DNA from: Melittangium boletus DSM 14713
GTDB taxonomy: Bacteria; Myxococcota; Myxococcia; Myxococcales; Myxococcaceae
Assembly (NCBI RefSeq): GCF_002305855.1
Contig: NZ_CP022163.1
Location: 9,846,442 to 9,910,441, forward strand
Direction of reading: 5' to 3'
DNA length: 64,000 nt
This document shows, one piece after another, positions 24,884 to 32,856 of this stretch (position 1 is the stretch's first letter; every line of letters starts with the position of its first letter). Below the pieces are notes generated by a model. The model was not told where the DNA came from. It searched no databases and saw only the letters and a program-made list of their open reading frames with translations. Made by a program: the position numbers and the translations under genes.

Positions 24884-26536
24884 TCAGGGGTTGGCGGGCA
24901 GGTGGGTGAGGATGTGGCTGCCGCTCCAGGTGCGGTGGAGGGTGAGCCACACCCGCCGCGTGCTGGAGTCGAAGGACGCGAAGTAGTCCAGGTCCGCCGT
25001 CAGCGGCACCCCATCCAGCGACAGGCTCGTGGGCAGCGCGTCCATGCCGCGGATGAGGAAGGTGGGGTTCTGGAGCGCCCCCGCGGCGGCGTTCAACGTC
25101 ACGGAGAAGGCCCCGCCCGAGGCCGCCTGGAACTCGTGGACGCCGTACGTGCTGTTGTAGCCAGCCACGGCGTAGTTCACGGAGTCGGTGCGGCCCACGC
25201 CTCCGGGGCCCTGGGTCACCACGGAGCCCAGGCTGGCGCTCAACTGGGTGCCGAGCAGGTGCTCGACCTCGGACACCTGCGCATCGACGACCCCACCGCT
25301 CTGCCGGCCCATGACCATGAAGACGGAGTAGCTCTGGTAGGGGTGGCTGACGCCCACGCTCTCGTAGCCATAGCCGTAGTAGGACGGGCTTCCCACGGCG
25401 CCGTACATGAGACCCCAGGCGAGGCGCTTGCTGCGCGTGGGCTGGGTGTCACTCATCTCGTACTGGCACAGCTGGTAGGGCCAGTTCCAGTTGGGCGGCA
25501 TCATCCACGAGCCGAACACGTCGGACTCGGCGCGGTTCTCCGAGACATGGCCCCAGTTGTTGTGGAACCAGGTGCCACCCGTGTTGTGCTGCAGCCAGTC
25601 GAGCGTCTGCACCATGCCCATCTCCGCGTCGGCGGAGCGCGACCAGGCCGCGGCGTAGGGCACCACGTTGAGCTGCGTGTAGTCCCACTTGCTCTGGGCG
25701 GTGAGCGGCTCGTCTCGGGAGAAGAACCGGCGCTTGTCGCCCCACTTCACGCCATCCACCCAGGCCTGGGTGCCATCCCCATCCCAGGCGATGTCGCCAT
25801 AGGGCGTGCGGGAGTCCGAGCTGACGCTCAGGCCCCCGGAGCCCGCCGCGCTGCTGTCGAAGGTGACGGCGTAGACGGGATGGTCGTGGCCCGTGGAGAA
25901 GAACCAGTGCACCGTGGTCTTCACGGGCACGCCTCCGATGGGCAGGTTCCAGGTGAACTCGTGCAGGGCATGGTGCCGGCCCACGAAGACCTGGCGGTAG
26001 TTGCCCGTGATGTTCGACGACGTGCTCACCGAGCCGTTGCCGCCATGGCTCACCAGATACCCCCACCCGTTCCACACCCACCCGGGCCCGGAGCTGGCGC
26101 CCGTGCCCGTGGACACGCGCTCCTGCTGACCCACCCGGTAGCGGAACTGCCGCAGCATGCCGCCATGGCTTCCGCCTGGATCCATGGCGTTGTTGCGGGT
26201 GAGCACCGCCGTGCGCTGCTCGCCCTGGGCGTCCAGCCACCGGTAGACGTCCGAGTTGTATTGCCCCGGCTGCTCGTGCGCCCAGCTCAGCGGCGCCCAG
26301 GTCGCGGGAGGAGGCTGCGCGGGCGGCTCCGTGGGCAGCACGGGATCGGTGGTGGGCAACGGCTCCGTGACGGGCGGAAACGGGGGCGGAGGCGGCTGGA
26401 TGTCCACCGCCAGGCCCGTCACTGGCACCTCGTGCGCGGGCACCACGCTCCGGGCGGACTCACCGCAGCCGGTCAACACCAACATCCACATCAGCGATTT
26501 CGGAGCCCATTGGCCAACGAAGGGACGACTCATCAT
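24884..26536 (-). CDS. Exported lipoprotein of unknown family
   Basis: A protein of 550 residues. The N-terminus is a lipoprotein signal with lipobox LTGC (residues about 19-22), followed by a Pro-rich linker (residues about 45-75) and a large beta-rich, Trp/Gly/Ser-rich body with segments such as GPGWVWNGWGYLVSHGG, TTVHWFFSTGHDHPVYAV and SWMMPPNWNWPYQLC. The composition resembles carbohydrate-active beta-sandwich proteins, but no catalytic signature was recognised. Start ATG 26536 has AAGGACA upstream. It is single-gene, with 181 bp of unassigned DNA upstream. Confidence 0.65.
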   Translation of the reverse strand: MMSRPFVGQWAPKSLMWMLVLTGCGESARSVVPAHEVPVTGLAVDIQPPPPPFPPVTEPLPTTDPVLPTEPPAQPPPATWAPLSWAHEQPGQYNSDVYRWLDAQGEQRTAVLTRNNAMDPGGSHGGMLRQFRYRVGQQERVSTGTGASSGPGWVWNGWGYLVSHGGNGSVSTSSNITGNYRQVFVGRHHALHEFTWNLPIGGVPVKTTVHWFFSTGHDHPVYAVTFDSSAAGSGGLSVSSDSRTPYGDIAWDGDGTQAWVDGVKWGDKRRFFSRDEPLTAQSKWDYTQLNVVPYAAAWSRSADAEMGMVQTLDWLQHNTGGTWFHNNWGHVSENRAESDVFGSWMMPPNWNWPYQLCQYEMSDTQPTRSKRLAWGLMYGAVGSPSYYGYGYESVGVSHPYQSYSVFMVMGRQSGGVVDAQVSEVEHLLGTQLSASLGSVVTQGPGGVGRTDSVNYAVAGYNSTYGVHEFQAASGGAFSVTLNAAAGALQNPTFLIRGMDALPTSLSLDGVPLTADLDYFASFDSSTRRVWLTLHRTWSGSHILTHLPANP

Positions 26537-26717
26537 GGGGGTGTCCTTGTCTGTCTTGGAGGTCCAGACCGAGGGGGGGAAAGGCACACGGGGACCTGGC
26601 TCAACAGGGGACAAGTCAACCATTGAACCCCTGGAAGTCAAAACAAACCCATTCAGGCAACCTCAAGCAATTATTACACGAAGAGCGGAAAGCTCCCGAG
26701 GCCACCGGGAGGCGTGG

Positions 26718-27161
26718 CTATGTGTCGGCGAGCGCGATGGCCACGCGCTCGAGGCCGCGCGTGATGCCGCCCTGGACGATGTCGCGATAGGGGCTCTCGG
26801 GCACGGCGTCGAGGGCCCGGAAGGCCCGCTCATAAAGAGCACGGGCCTCGGTGAAGGCCCCCAAGTCCTCGTGGGACTTGCCGAGGTTGAGCAGGAGCGA
26901 GGCCTGGAAGCCGAGGACCCGCTCATCCCCCACGGCGCGTGCCCGGTCGAAGGCCGTCTGGTTCCAATGCAGCGCGTCGCGAGAACTGTCCTGGTGGCGC
27001 GCCACGTAGTGAGCGGCGATGCATGCCTCGTAGTCATCCCGGCTCAGTTCCCAGGCCTGGAGGAACAGGGCCCGGGCGTCCTGGGGGCGGCCCTCGGCCT
27101 CCGCTCTCATTCCCTCCGCGCACAGCCGGACCACGGGATTGTCACCATCCACGGCACTCAT
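26718..27161 (-). CDS. Tetratricopeptide-repeat protein
   Basis: A protein of 147 residues built of TPR-like helical pairs: ARALFLQAWELSRDDYEACI, HWNQTAFDRARAVGDER and GKSHEDLGAFTEARALYERA. There is no signal peptide, so it is cytoplasmic. Short TPR proteins of this type are widespread and have no assigned function. The start is divergent from the sulfatase-like gene, with about 50 bp between them. Confidence 0.75.
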   Translation of the reverse strand: MSAVDGDNPVVRLCAEGMRAEAEGRPQDARALFLQAWELSRDDYEACIAAHYVARHQDSSRDALHWNQTAFDRARAVGDERVLGFQASLLLNLGKSHEDLGAFTEARALYERAFRALDAVPESPYRDIVQGGITRGLERVAIALADT

Positions 27162-27214
27162 GGCGGCAGATTACGCCGGAAACCCAACGCCGGGGGTGCA
27201 CGCCCACCGTCCGG

Positions 27215-29350
27215 ATGAACAAGCTGTCTGGCGAGATGCCACCCCCTACGCCTCTTCCCTTCACGCGAGTTCTGGCCTGGGCATGCCGAGGCGGACTCTG
27301 TGCCTTCCTCGGCCTCTACTCCCTGTGTGCCGTGCTCAACATGCAACTGGGCTACCAGGGCAACGAGAACAGCGAGCTGACCTCGCTGGTGTGGCGTGAG
27401 TTCCGGCGCGACGTGTTGCTCCAGGTGGCCCGGCTGATCACCGCGCACACCGTGCTGGGAATGTTCGCGGGCCTCGTGACGGGGCTGGCGGCGTGGGGGC
27501 TCGGCGCGACTGGGCGCGCGCGTGTCTTCCTGGGAGGGCTCGGGGGCAGCCTGCTGCTCGCGCTGCTCGTGTGTCTGGGAGACATCGCGCAACACCCCCA
27601 CCTGTATGCCGCCACGCTGTACGCGCGGTCGGCGTGGACGAAGCAGGTGCTGCTGAGCATCAGCCAGACCGAGCCCGCCACATGGAGGACCCTGGCCGCG
27701 CTGCTCGTCCTGGCGGCGCCCGTGCTGGCCTCGTGGCGATGGAGGGCCCGGCGAGGCACTGGAGGAGAACGCACGCGCCCGCGCGCCCTGAATGGAACGG
27801 GGCTGGCGCGGCCCCTGGGCGTGGTCCTGGTGGGGGCGATCCTCGCGGGCCTGTTGCTCGCCTGGAACACGACGCCCACGCCACCACCGGGCTCTCGTCC
27901 CAACCTGCTCATCCTCGCCTCGGATGGACTGCGGCCGGATCACCTCTCGGGCAATGGCTACCCGCGCCGGACGTCGCCCCACATCGATCGGCTCCTGCGC
28001 GAGGGCAGCCACTTCGAGCAGACCATCATCCAGATTCCCCGCACGGGGCCCTCGTGGACCACGCTGCTGAGCTCCCAGTGGGCGGGCCAGCACCCCATCC
28101 GTCACACCATGGTGGGCCCCGAGGCACGCGCGAGCCGTTTCCCCACGCTCGCCACCGCGCTGCGCGAGGCGGGATGGCGGACCGCGGTGCTGTCCGACTA
28201 CGCGGGCGACATCTTCTCGCGGCTGCCCCTGGGCTTCGAGCACGTGGAGGCCCCGGCCTTCAACTTCCCGGAGCTCATCCGCCAGCGCATGCTCATCACC
28301 CAGGTGGCGCTGCTGCCCTGGACCGCGCTGCTGCCCTCCTTCTTTCCCGAGCGCCAGCAGTTCCCCGAGCTCACGGACCCCTCCCCGCTCTCGGCGAGCA
28401 GCCGGCGCGCGCTCGAGGACTTCCGCGAGGGAGAAGCGCCTTTCGCCCTGCTCGTCTTCGCCTCCGTGACGCACTTCCCCTATGCCGCGCCGCACCCGTA
28501 CGAGGGACGCTTCCTCGCGCCGGGCGAGCGCGGCCCCTGGCGCTTCGGGGCCACGCCCCAGATGGAGCCACCGCCCGCCCCACCGCGCCCCGAGGACGTG
28601 GCGGCGCTGGTGGCCAACTACGACGCGGGCGTGCTCGCCTTCGACGCCTTCGTGGGCCGGATGATGGAGGAGATGGAGCGGCGAGGACTCGCGGACAACA
28701 CCCTGGTGGTCATCCTCTCGGACCACGGCGAGCACCTGGAGGAGCGGGACCGGGGACTCGGCCATGGCGAGCACCTGTGGGGCCCCGAGGCCCTGCGCGT
28801 GCCCTTCATCCTGCGCTGGCCCGGCAAGGTGGCGGCGGGCCGGGAACTCACCACGCGCGCGCGCGCCATCGACGTGGCGCCCACCTTGCTGGAACTGCTC
28901 GGAGTGCCCGCGCCCGCGAGCTTCCAGGGCCGCTCCCTGGCCTCACAGCTCGTCCCGGGCGGAGCGGTACCGGAACTCGACGAGCTGCCCGCGCTCCTGG
29001 AGACGGACATCTGGTTCTCCGACCGGGATGGCCAGCGCTACCAGCGATTCCGGCTGCCCTACCCCTGGCTCTACGAGACCCTGACGGTGGAAAAGGGCTC
29101 GGGGGACATCTCGCTCAAGCCCGAGTGGGAGGAGACGGTGGAGAAGGCCAGGCACCGGGGCCTCTATCTGGGGCGCTGGAAGCTCCTGGAACTGCCCACG
29201 CCCGAGGGCCCGCGTGTGGAACTCTACGACGTCCACGCGGACCCCGAGGAGCGGCACGAGATCTCCGCCGCGAACCCCGAGGTCGTCGCGGACCTGCGCG
29301 CCCGGCTCCACCGGGAGCGCTCGTGGGCTGTCCTCCCGGCGCCCCGGTAG
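27215..29350 (+). CDS. Membrane sulfatase/alkaline-phosphatase-fold protein
   Basis: A protein of 711 residues. About five hydrophobic segments occupy residues 1-215, followed by a periplasmic sulfatase-fold domain. Metal-binding motifs are visible: NLLILASDGLRPDHLSGNGY, LVVILSDHGEHLEE and GHGEHLWGPEALRVPFI. Where formylglycine sulfatases have C/S-x-P-x-R, this protein has PRTGPSWTTLLSS, with Thr as the likely nucleophile and no Arg. That points to a phosphotransferase or phosphodiesterase on lipid or glycan rather than a sulfatase. ATG 27236 is an alternative start. Convergent with the rubredoxin gene. Confidence 0.8.
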   Translation: MNKLSGEMPPPTPLPFTRVLAWACRGGLCAFLGLYSLCAVLNMQLGYQGNENSELTSLVWREFRRDVLLQVARLITAHTVLGMFAGLVTGLAAWGLGATGRARVFLGGLGGSLLLALLVCLGDIAQHPHLYAATLYARSAWTKQVLLSISQTEPATWRTLAALLVLAAPVLASWRWRARRGTGGERTRPRALNGTGLARPLGVVLVGAILAGLLLAWNTTPTPPPGSRPNLLILASDGLRPDHLSGNGYPRRTSPHIDRLLREGSHFEQTIIQIPRTGPSWTTLLSSQWAGQHPIRHTMVGPEARASRFPTLATALREAGWRTAVLSDYAGDIFSRLPLGFEHVEAPAFNFPELIRQRMLITQVALLPWTALLPSFFPERQQFPELTDPSPLSASSRRALEDFREGEAPFALLVFASVTHFPYAAPHPYEGRFLAPGERGPWRFGATPQMEPPPAPPRPEDVAALVANYDAGVLAFDAFVGRMMEEMERRGLADNTLVVILSDHGEHLEERDRGLGHGEHLWGPEALRVPFILRWPGKVAAGRELTTRARAIDVAPTLLELLGVPAPASFQGRSLASQLVPGGAVPELDELPALLETDIWFSDRDGQRYQRFRLPYPWLYETLTVEKGSGDISLKPEWEETVEKARHRGLYLGRWKLLELPTPEGPRVELYDVHADPEERHEISAANPEVVADLRARLHRERSWAVLPAPR

Positions 29351-29365
29351 CGCGGAGAGGCGACC

Positions 29366-29536
29366 TCAGTCCTCGATGGGTTCGAAGTCCGCCTTCATCG
29401 CGCCACAATCCGGACAACACCACGTCTCGGGCAACGACTCGAAGGCGGTTCCAGGGGGAATGCCCGAGTCCGGGTCGCCCACCGCGGGATCATAGATGTG
29501 ACCGCAAGGTATACATTGGTATTTCTTCAAGGACAT
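29366..29536 (-). CDS. Rubredoxin
   Basis: A protein of 56 residues, MSLKKYQCIPCGHIYDPAVG and onward, with the two iron-binding knuckles CIPCGH (Cys8, Cys11) and CCPDCGAMK near residues 40-45. The PDSGIPPGTAFESLPETW segment between them is typical, and the size is normal. It carries electrons in the cytoplasm. It is divergent from prnA: the two starts are 420 bp apart and share one intergenic region. A link to the prn oxygenase or halogenases is possible but unsupported. Confidence 0.95.
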   Translation of the reverse strand: MSLKKYQCIPCGHIYDPAVGDPDSGIPPGTAFESLPETWCCPDCGAMKADFEPIED

Positions 29537-29955
29537 GCGGTCATCCTAGCAGCGACAGGTCGGCTTTCGCTCCGGTGACCCGAGACTGGGAGTTCACGTT
29601 GCCCACACGGCTGGAGTGGGCCTACTCACGGCGGGCGCTTCGCGGAGGCCCTGACAGGTAGGATGCCTTCCTGGATCCCGAATTCACCCAGAGAGGAATC
29701 GGCGAGGACCACCACTGAAATAACGCCAAGGCTGGAAGTTTAACCAGTCGTTTAAATAGGCGCTCGTCTCACCTGCTCGCGCCTCTCTTGAGCAAGGGAG
29801 CCGAGAGGGCTATTATTTTTCTTGTTGACCATTTGATACTGAAAATTTATGATATTCATGTTTTTCGGGCATCCCACGCCTCATTGGGATGCCTGTGAAC
29901 CCCACGGCATACCGGCGACCCCGGGCCATCCACACTGTTTCTCCGCACAAAGCTC
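29537..29955. other. Intergenic region between rubredoxin and prnA
   Basis: The right part (about 29730-29870) is much more A/T-rich than the rest of the window. It holds the promoter at 29825-29853, and two direct copies of GTTTAA start at 29738 and 29750, 12 bp apart, a possible operator upstream of the -35 box. No gene is supported here; short open frames that cover the prnA leader lack similarity to anything. Confidence 0.6.
29825..29853 (+). promoter_or_regulatory. Predicted sigma-70-type promoter of the prn operon
   Basis: TTGACC (29825-29830) and TATGAT (29848-29853) are separated by 17 bp, close to the housekeeping consensus and within the most A/T-rich stretch of the region. The expected transcript would start near 29860 and have a leader of about 95 bases before the prnA ATG. 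No intrinsic terminator or known riboswitch was seen in the leader. Confidence 0.6.
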
Positions 29956-31590
29956 ATGAATACAAACCAGATCCCCGACGACAACGACGGACGAGTGCGC
30001 AATCTCATCATTGTTGGCGGTGGAAGCTCGGGATGGATCGCGGCCGCCTATCTCAGCAAGGCATTGAACTTCAATGTCAACATCACGCTGATCGAGTCGG
30101 CCAACATCGGCAGGATTGGAGTCGGCGAGGCCACCATTCCGACCATCAAGGAAGAGCTGTTCGACTTCCTCGGGGTTCCCGAAGAGGAGTGGATGACGGA
30201 GTGCAAGGCCTCGTACAAGCTGGGCATCCGGTTCCAGAACTGGAAGAAGCCGGCCTCCGAGGGGGGTGATCATTACTACCACAACTTCGGTGAGATGCCC
30301 GTGGTGAAGGGCGTGCCTCTCTCGCACGTCTGGATGTACAAGCACCAGCAGCAGGGCTTCGCCAAGACGCTCGACTACTCCTGCTACAGCGCCTCACCCA
30401 TCTGTGACGCCATGAAGTCCCCGCGCTACATGGACGGGACCAAGGCCCTCCACTACGCCTACCACTTCGATGCGCTGCTGGTGTCGGAGTTCCTCAAGAA
30501 GTGGTCGATCGCGCGGGGCCTCACCCACATCACCGACGACATCATTGGCACGGACCTGAGCGAGACGGGCGACATCCAGGCCCTGCGCGGTGCCAGCGGG
30601 CGCAAGTACGAAGCGGACCTCTACATTGATTGTACTGGCTTCGCGGGTCTGCTCATCGAGAAGGCGCTCGGCGAGCCGAAAGTCACCTTCCACGACTGCC
30701 TCCTCACCGACCGCGCCGTCGCCATCAACATTCCCTCGGACTCCGCGGCGGAGGGCATCCGTCCCTTCACGACCGCCTCCGCCTTCAGCTCCGGCTGGAC
30801 CTGGGAGATTCCGCTCAACAACCGCTCCGGCAACGGATACGTCTATTCCAGCGCCTTCCAGACCGCCGAGGACGCGGAGCGGGAAGTCCGCGCGTGGTTC
30901 GGCAAGAAGGCGGACAAGGTGGATGTGCGTCACATCAAGTTCATCTCGGGCAGGCGTCGGCGCTCCTGGGTGAAGAACTGCGTGAGCATCGGCCTGTCCA
31001 GCAGCTTCCTCGAGCCGCTGGAGTCGACCGGCCTCTACTTCGTCTACGCCGCGCTGTACCAGCTGATGGCCTGCTTCCCGAACAAGGACATCGACCCGGC
31101 GCTGCGCAACAAGTTCAACGAGCGCGTGTCCTACATGGTGGATGACGTGCGCGACTTCATCGTGCTGCACTTCTGCACCTCCCCGCGCACGGATACGCCC
31201 TACTGGCGGGCCAACCAGAACGAGCTCAAGCTGCCCGACACGCTCAAGGAAGCCCTCGAGCTGCAGAAGGCAGGCATCCCCATCCGCAAGAGCTACCACT
31301 CGAACAACTCGCTGTATGACTCCTTCGAGGCGGGCTTCGACCGGTTCTGGACCAACAGCAACTTCCAGTCCATCTTCGCCGGGGTGAATTACCTGCCCAA
31401 GCAGCCCATGCCGCTGCTGCGGCACCGGCCAGACATCCTGCTCGAGGCGGAGCGGGTGTTCGACGACATCCAGAAGAAGACGGACCAGATGATGGCCCAG
31501 TTGCCCTCGCAGTATGACTACCTCGCCTCCCTTTACACCAAGGGCAAGACTGGCGAACAAGCCGTTCGGAGCGTCCAGCAGGCGGGCTGA
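29956..31590 (+). CDS. prnA: FAD-dependent tryptophan halogenase, first enzyme of pyrrolnitrin synthesis
   Basis: A protein of 544 residues. It shows the flavin site GGGSSGW (residues 21-27), RIGVGEATIPT, the catalytic Lys88 (SYKLGIRF), the halogenase motif GWTWEIP and the catalytic Glu in SSFLEPLESTG. Position ahead of prnB, prnC and prnD makes tryptophan 7-chlorination the expected reaction; it needs FADH2 from a reductase not encoded here. Compared with Pseudomonas PrnA as I remember it, this protein is clearly more divergent than its operon partners. The C-terminal tryptophan-binding stretch reads LYDSFEAGFDRFW where PrnA has Tyr-Tyr and a Glu. Regiochemistry should therefore not be taken as proven. 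No clear Shine-Dalgarno element. Confidence 0.88.
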   Translation: MNTNQIPDDNDGRVRNLIIVGGGSSGWIAAAYLSKALNFNVNITLIESANIGRIGVGEATIPTIKEELFDFLGVPEEEWMTECKASYKLGIRFQNWKKPASEGGDHYYHNFGEMPVVKGVPLSHVWMYKHQQQGFAKTLDYSCYSASPICDAMKSPRYMDGTKALHYAYHFDALLVSEFLKKWSIARGLTHITDDIIGTDLSETGDIQALRGASGRKYEADLYIDCTGFAGLLIEKALGEPKVTFHDCLLTDRAVAINIPSDSAAEGIRPFTTASAFSSGWTWEIPLNNRSGNGYVYSSAFQTAEDAEREVRAWFGKKADKVDVRHIKFISGRRRRSWVKNCVSIGLSSSFLEPLESTGLYFVYAALYQLMACFPNKDIDPALRNKFNERVSYMVDDVRDFIVLHFCTSPRTDTPYWRANQNELKLPDTLKEALELQKAGIPIRKSYHSNNSLYDSFEAGFDRFWTNSNFQSIFAGVNYLPKQPMPLLRHRPDILLEAERVFDDIQKKTDQMMAQLPSQYDYLASLYTKGKTGEQAVRSVQQAG

Positions 31591-31676
31591 TCTGACGCGC
31601 CCGCCACGGGCCTCCGGCGGAGGCTCGTCTCACGCCCCCCGTGGCGGGCCATGTATTGATTGAGAAAGATCTTCAT

Positions 31677-32789
31677 ATGGAGCAGGGCCAGAACTTCGCA
31701 TCCATGCATGCCGCGATCACGGCGCTTGATCCTCTGGACGCCTTGGCGACGATGCGGCGGTTGCCGGAGTTGAACCAGCAGAAGGATGTCCCGGGCATCT
31801 TGCGATTGCTCCACGGGATCCTCCCCCCTCCGGGAAAAGCGCGGACCTGGAGCTACGTCGAAGCCGCGGCCGCCATGCGCGACATCGGCTTCTTCCTGGG
31901 GTCGCTCAAACGTCACGGGCATGAACCCGTCGAGATAGTCCCAGCCCTGGAGCCGATCCTGCTGGAGCTCGCCCGGGTGACGGACCTGCCCCCGAGGGAG
32001 ACCCTGCTGCACGTGACGGTCTGGAACCCTCCCAGTCCGGACGCGGAGAGAAGGTACACCTGCTGCCAGGCGGAGGTGCACCTTCTCGAGAGCGTCCGGA
32101 TTTCGATGGTGTCGCTGGAGTCGGCGCTCCATCGCCTCGTCGAGCTGTACGAGTTGCCCATCGGCTCGCGCCTGTTCGCGCCCATGTGCGATGACGTCGC
32201 GGAGAAGCTCAAGAAGATGGTCGAGTCCATCGTGTATGCGTACCGGACCATCCCGCCCCGCGTCTTCGTCCAGGAACTCAGGCCCTACTACGATCCCATC
32301 CAGGTGGGAGGCCAGTCCTACCTGGGACCTGGCGCGGTGGAGATGCCGCTCTTCCTGCTGGATCACATCCTGTGGGGCTCGCGCTCGGAGCACGCGGAGT
32401 ACAAGTCGTTCAAGGAGACCTACCTGCCCTACGTGCTCCCTCAGTTGCGGACGCTGCATGGGCGGTTCCTCGGACACATCTCGCTCCTCGAGCGGGTGCT
32501 CGAGGAGGTCGAGGCCATGGGGACCCTGGAGGAGCCCGTGCGCGGCGGCTTGAAGTCCCTGGACAAGATTTTCGAGGTGCTGCTGCGCTTCCGCGCCCCG
32601 CATGTCGGACTGGCGGAGCAAGCTTATCAAGTCGAGAGCGAGACCCACTCCGTGGGGAGTGGGGGTTATGCGCCCAGCATGCTCGGCGATCTCCTCGCCC
32701 TCACGCGGGACGCTCGCTCGCGTCTGACGGCGGTGCTGCGCGGTGCCGAGGTCAGCGAACCACCCGCGCGGATGAGCATGGCGCGCTAG
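31677..32789 (+). CDS. prnB: Monodechloroaminopyrrolnitrin synthase (haem protein, IDO-like fold)
   Basis: A protein of 370 residues. It converts 7-chlorotryptophan to monodechloroaminopyrrolnitrin by ring rearrangement and decarboxylation. Long blocks agree with Pseudomonas PrnB as I know it: FVEAAAAMRDIGFFLGSLKR (here YVEAAAAM and onward), LPPRETLLHVTVWNP, HLLESVRISM, QSYLGPGAVEMPLF, FKETYLPYVLP and SGGYAPSMLG. ATG 31677 gives the same N-terminal length as known PrnB (361 residues), so the longer GTG start at 31641 is rejected. The gap after prnA is 86 bp. Confidence 0.93.
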   Translation: MEQGQNFASMHAAITALDPLDALATMRRLPELNQQKDVPGILRLLHGILPPPGKARTWSYVEAAAAMRDIGFFLGSLKRHGHEPVEIVPALEPILLELARVTDLPPRETLLHVTVWNPPSPDAERRYTCCQAEVHLLESVRISMVSLESALHRLVELYELPIGSRLFAPMCDDVAEKLKKMVESIVYAYRTIPPRVFVQELRPYYDPIQVGGQSYLGPGAVEMPLFLLDHILWGSRSEHAEYKSFKETYLPYVLPQLRTLHGRFLGHISLLERVLEEVEAMGTLEEPVRGGLKSLDKIFEVLLRFRAPHVGLAEQAYQVESETHSVGSGGYAPSMLGDLLALTRDARSRLTAVLRGAEVSEPPARMSMAR

Positions 32790-32856
32790 CACTCGCGGTT
32801 GACACGGCTGTCACACCATCAACGACTTCATGTTTCCCAAAAGGGGAGCCTCTTCA

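Noticed and set aside
29889..30269. Leader or regulatory peptide overlapping prnA
   Set aside because: It continues far into prnA in another frame with unnatural composition and no ribosome site.
31641..31676. Earlier GTG start for prnB
   Set aside because: Known PrnB proteins begin at the position of ATG 31677; the extra 12 residues match nothing.
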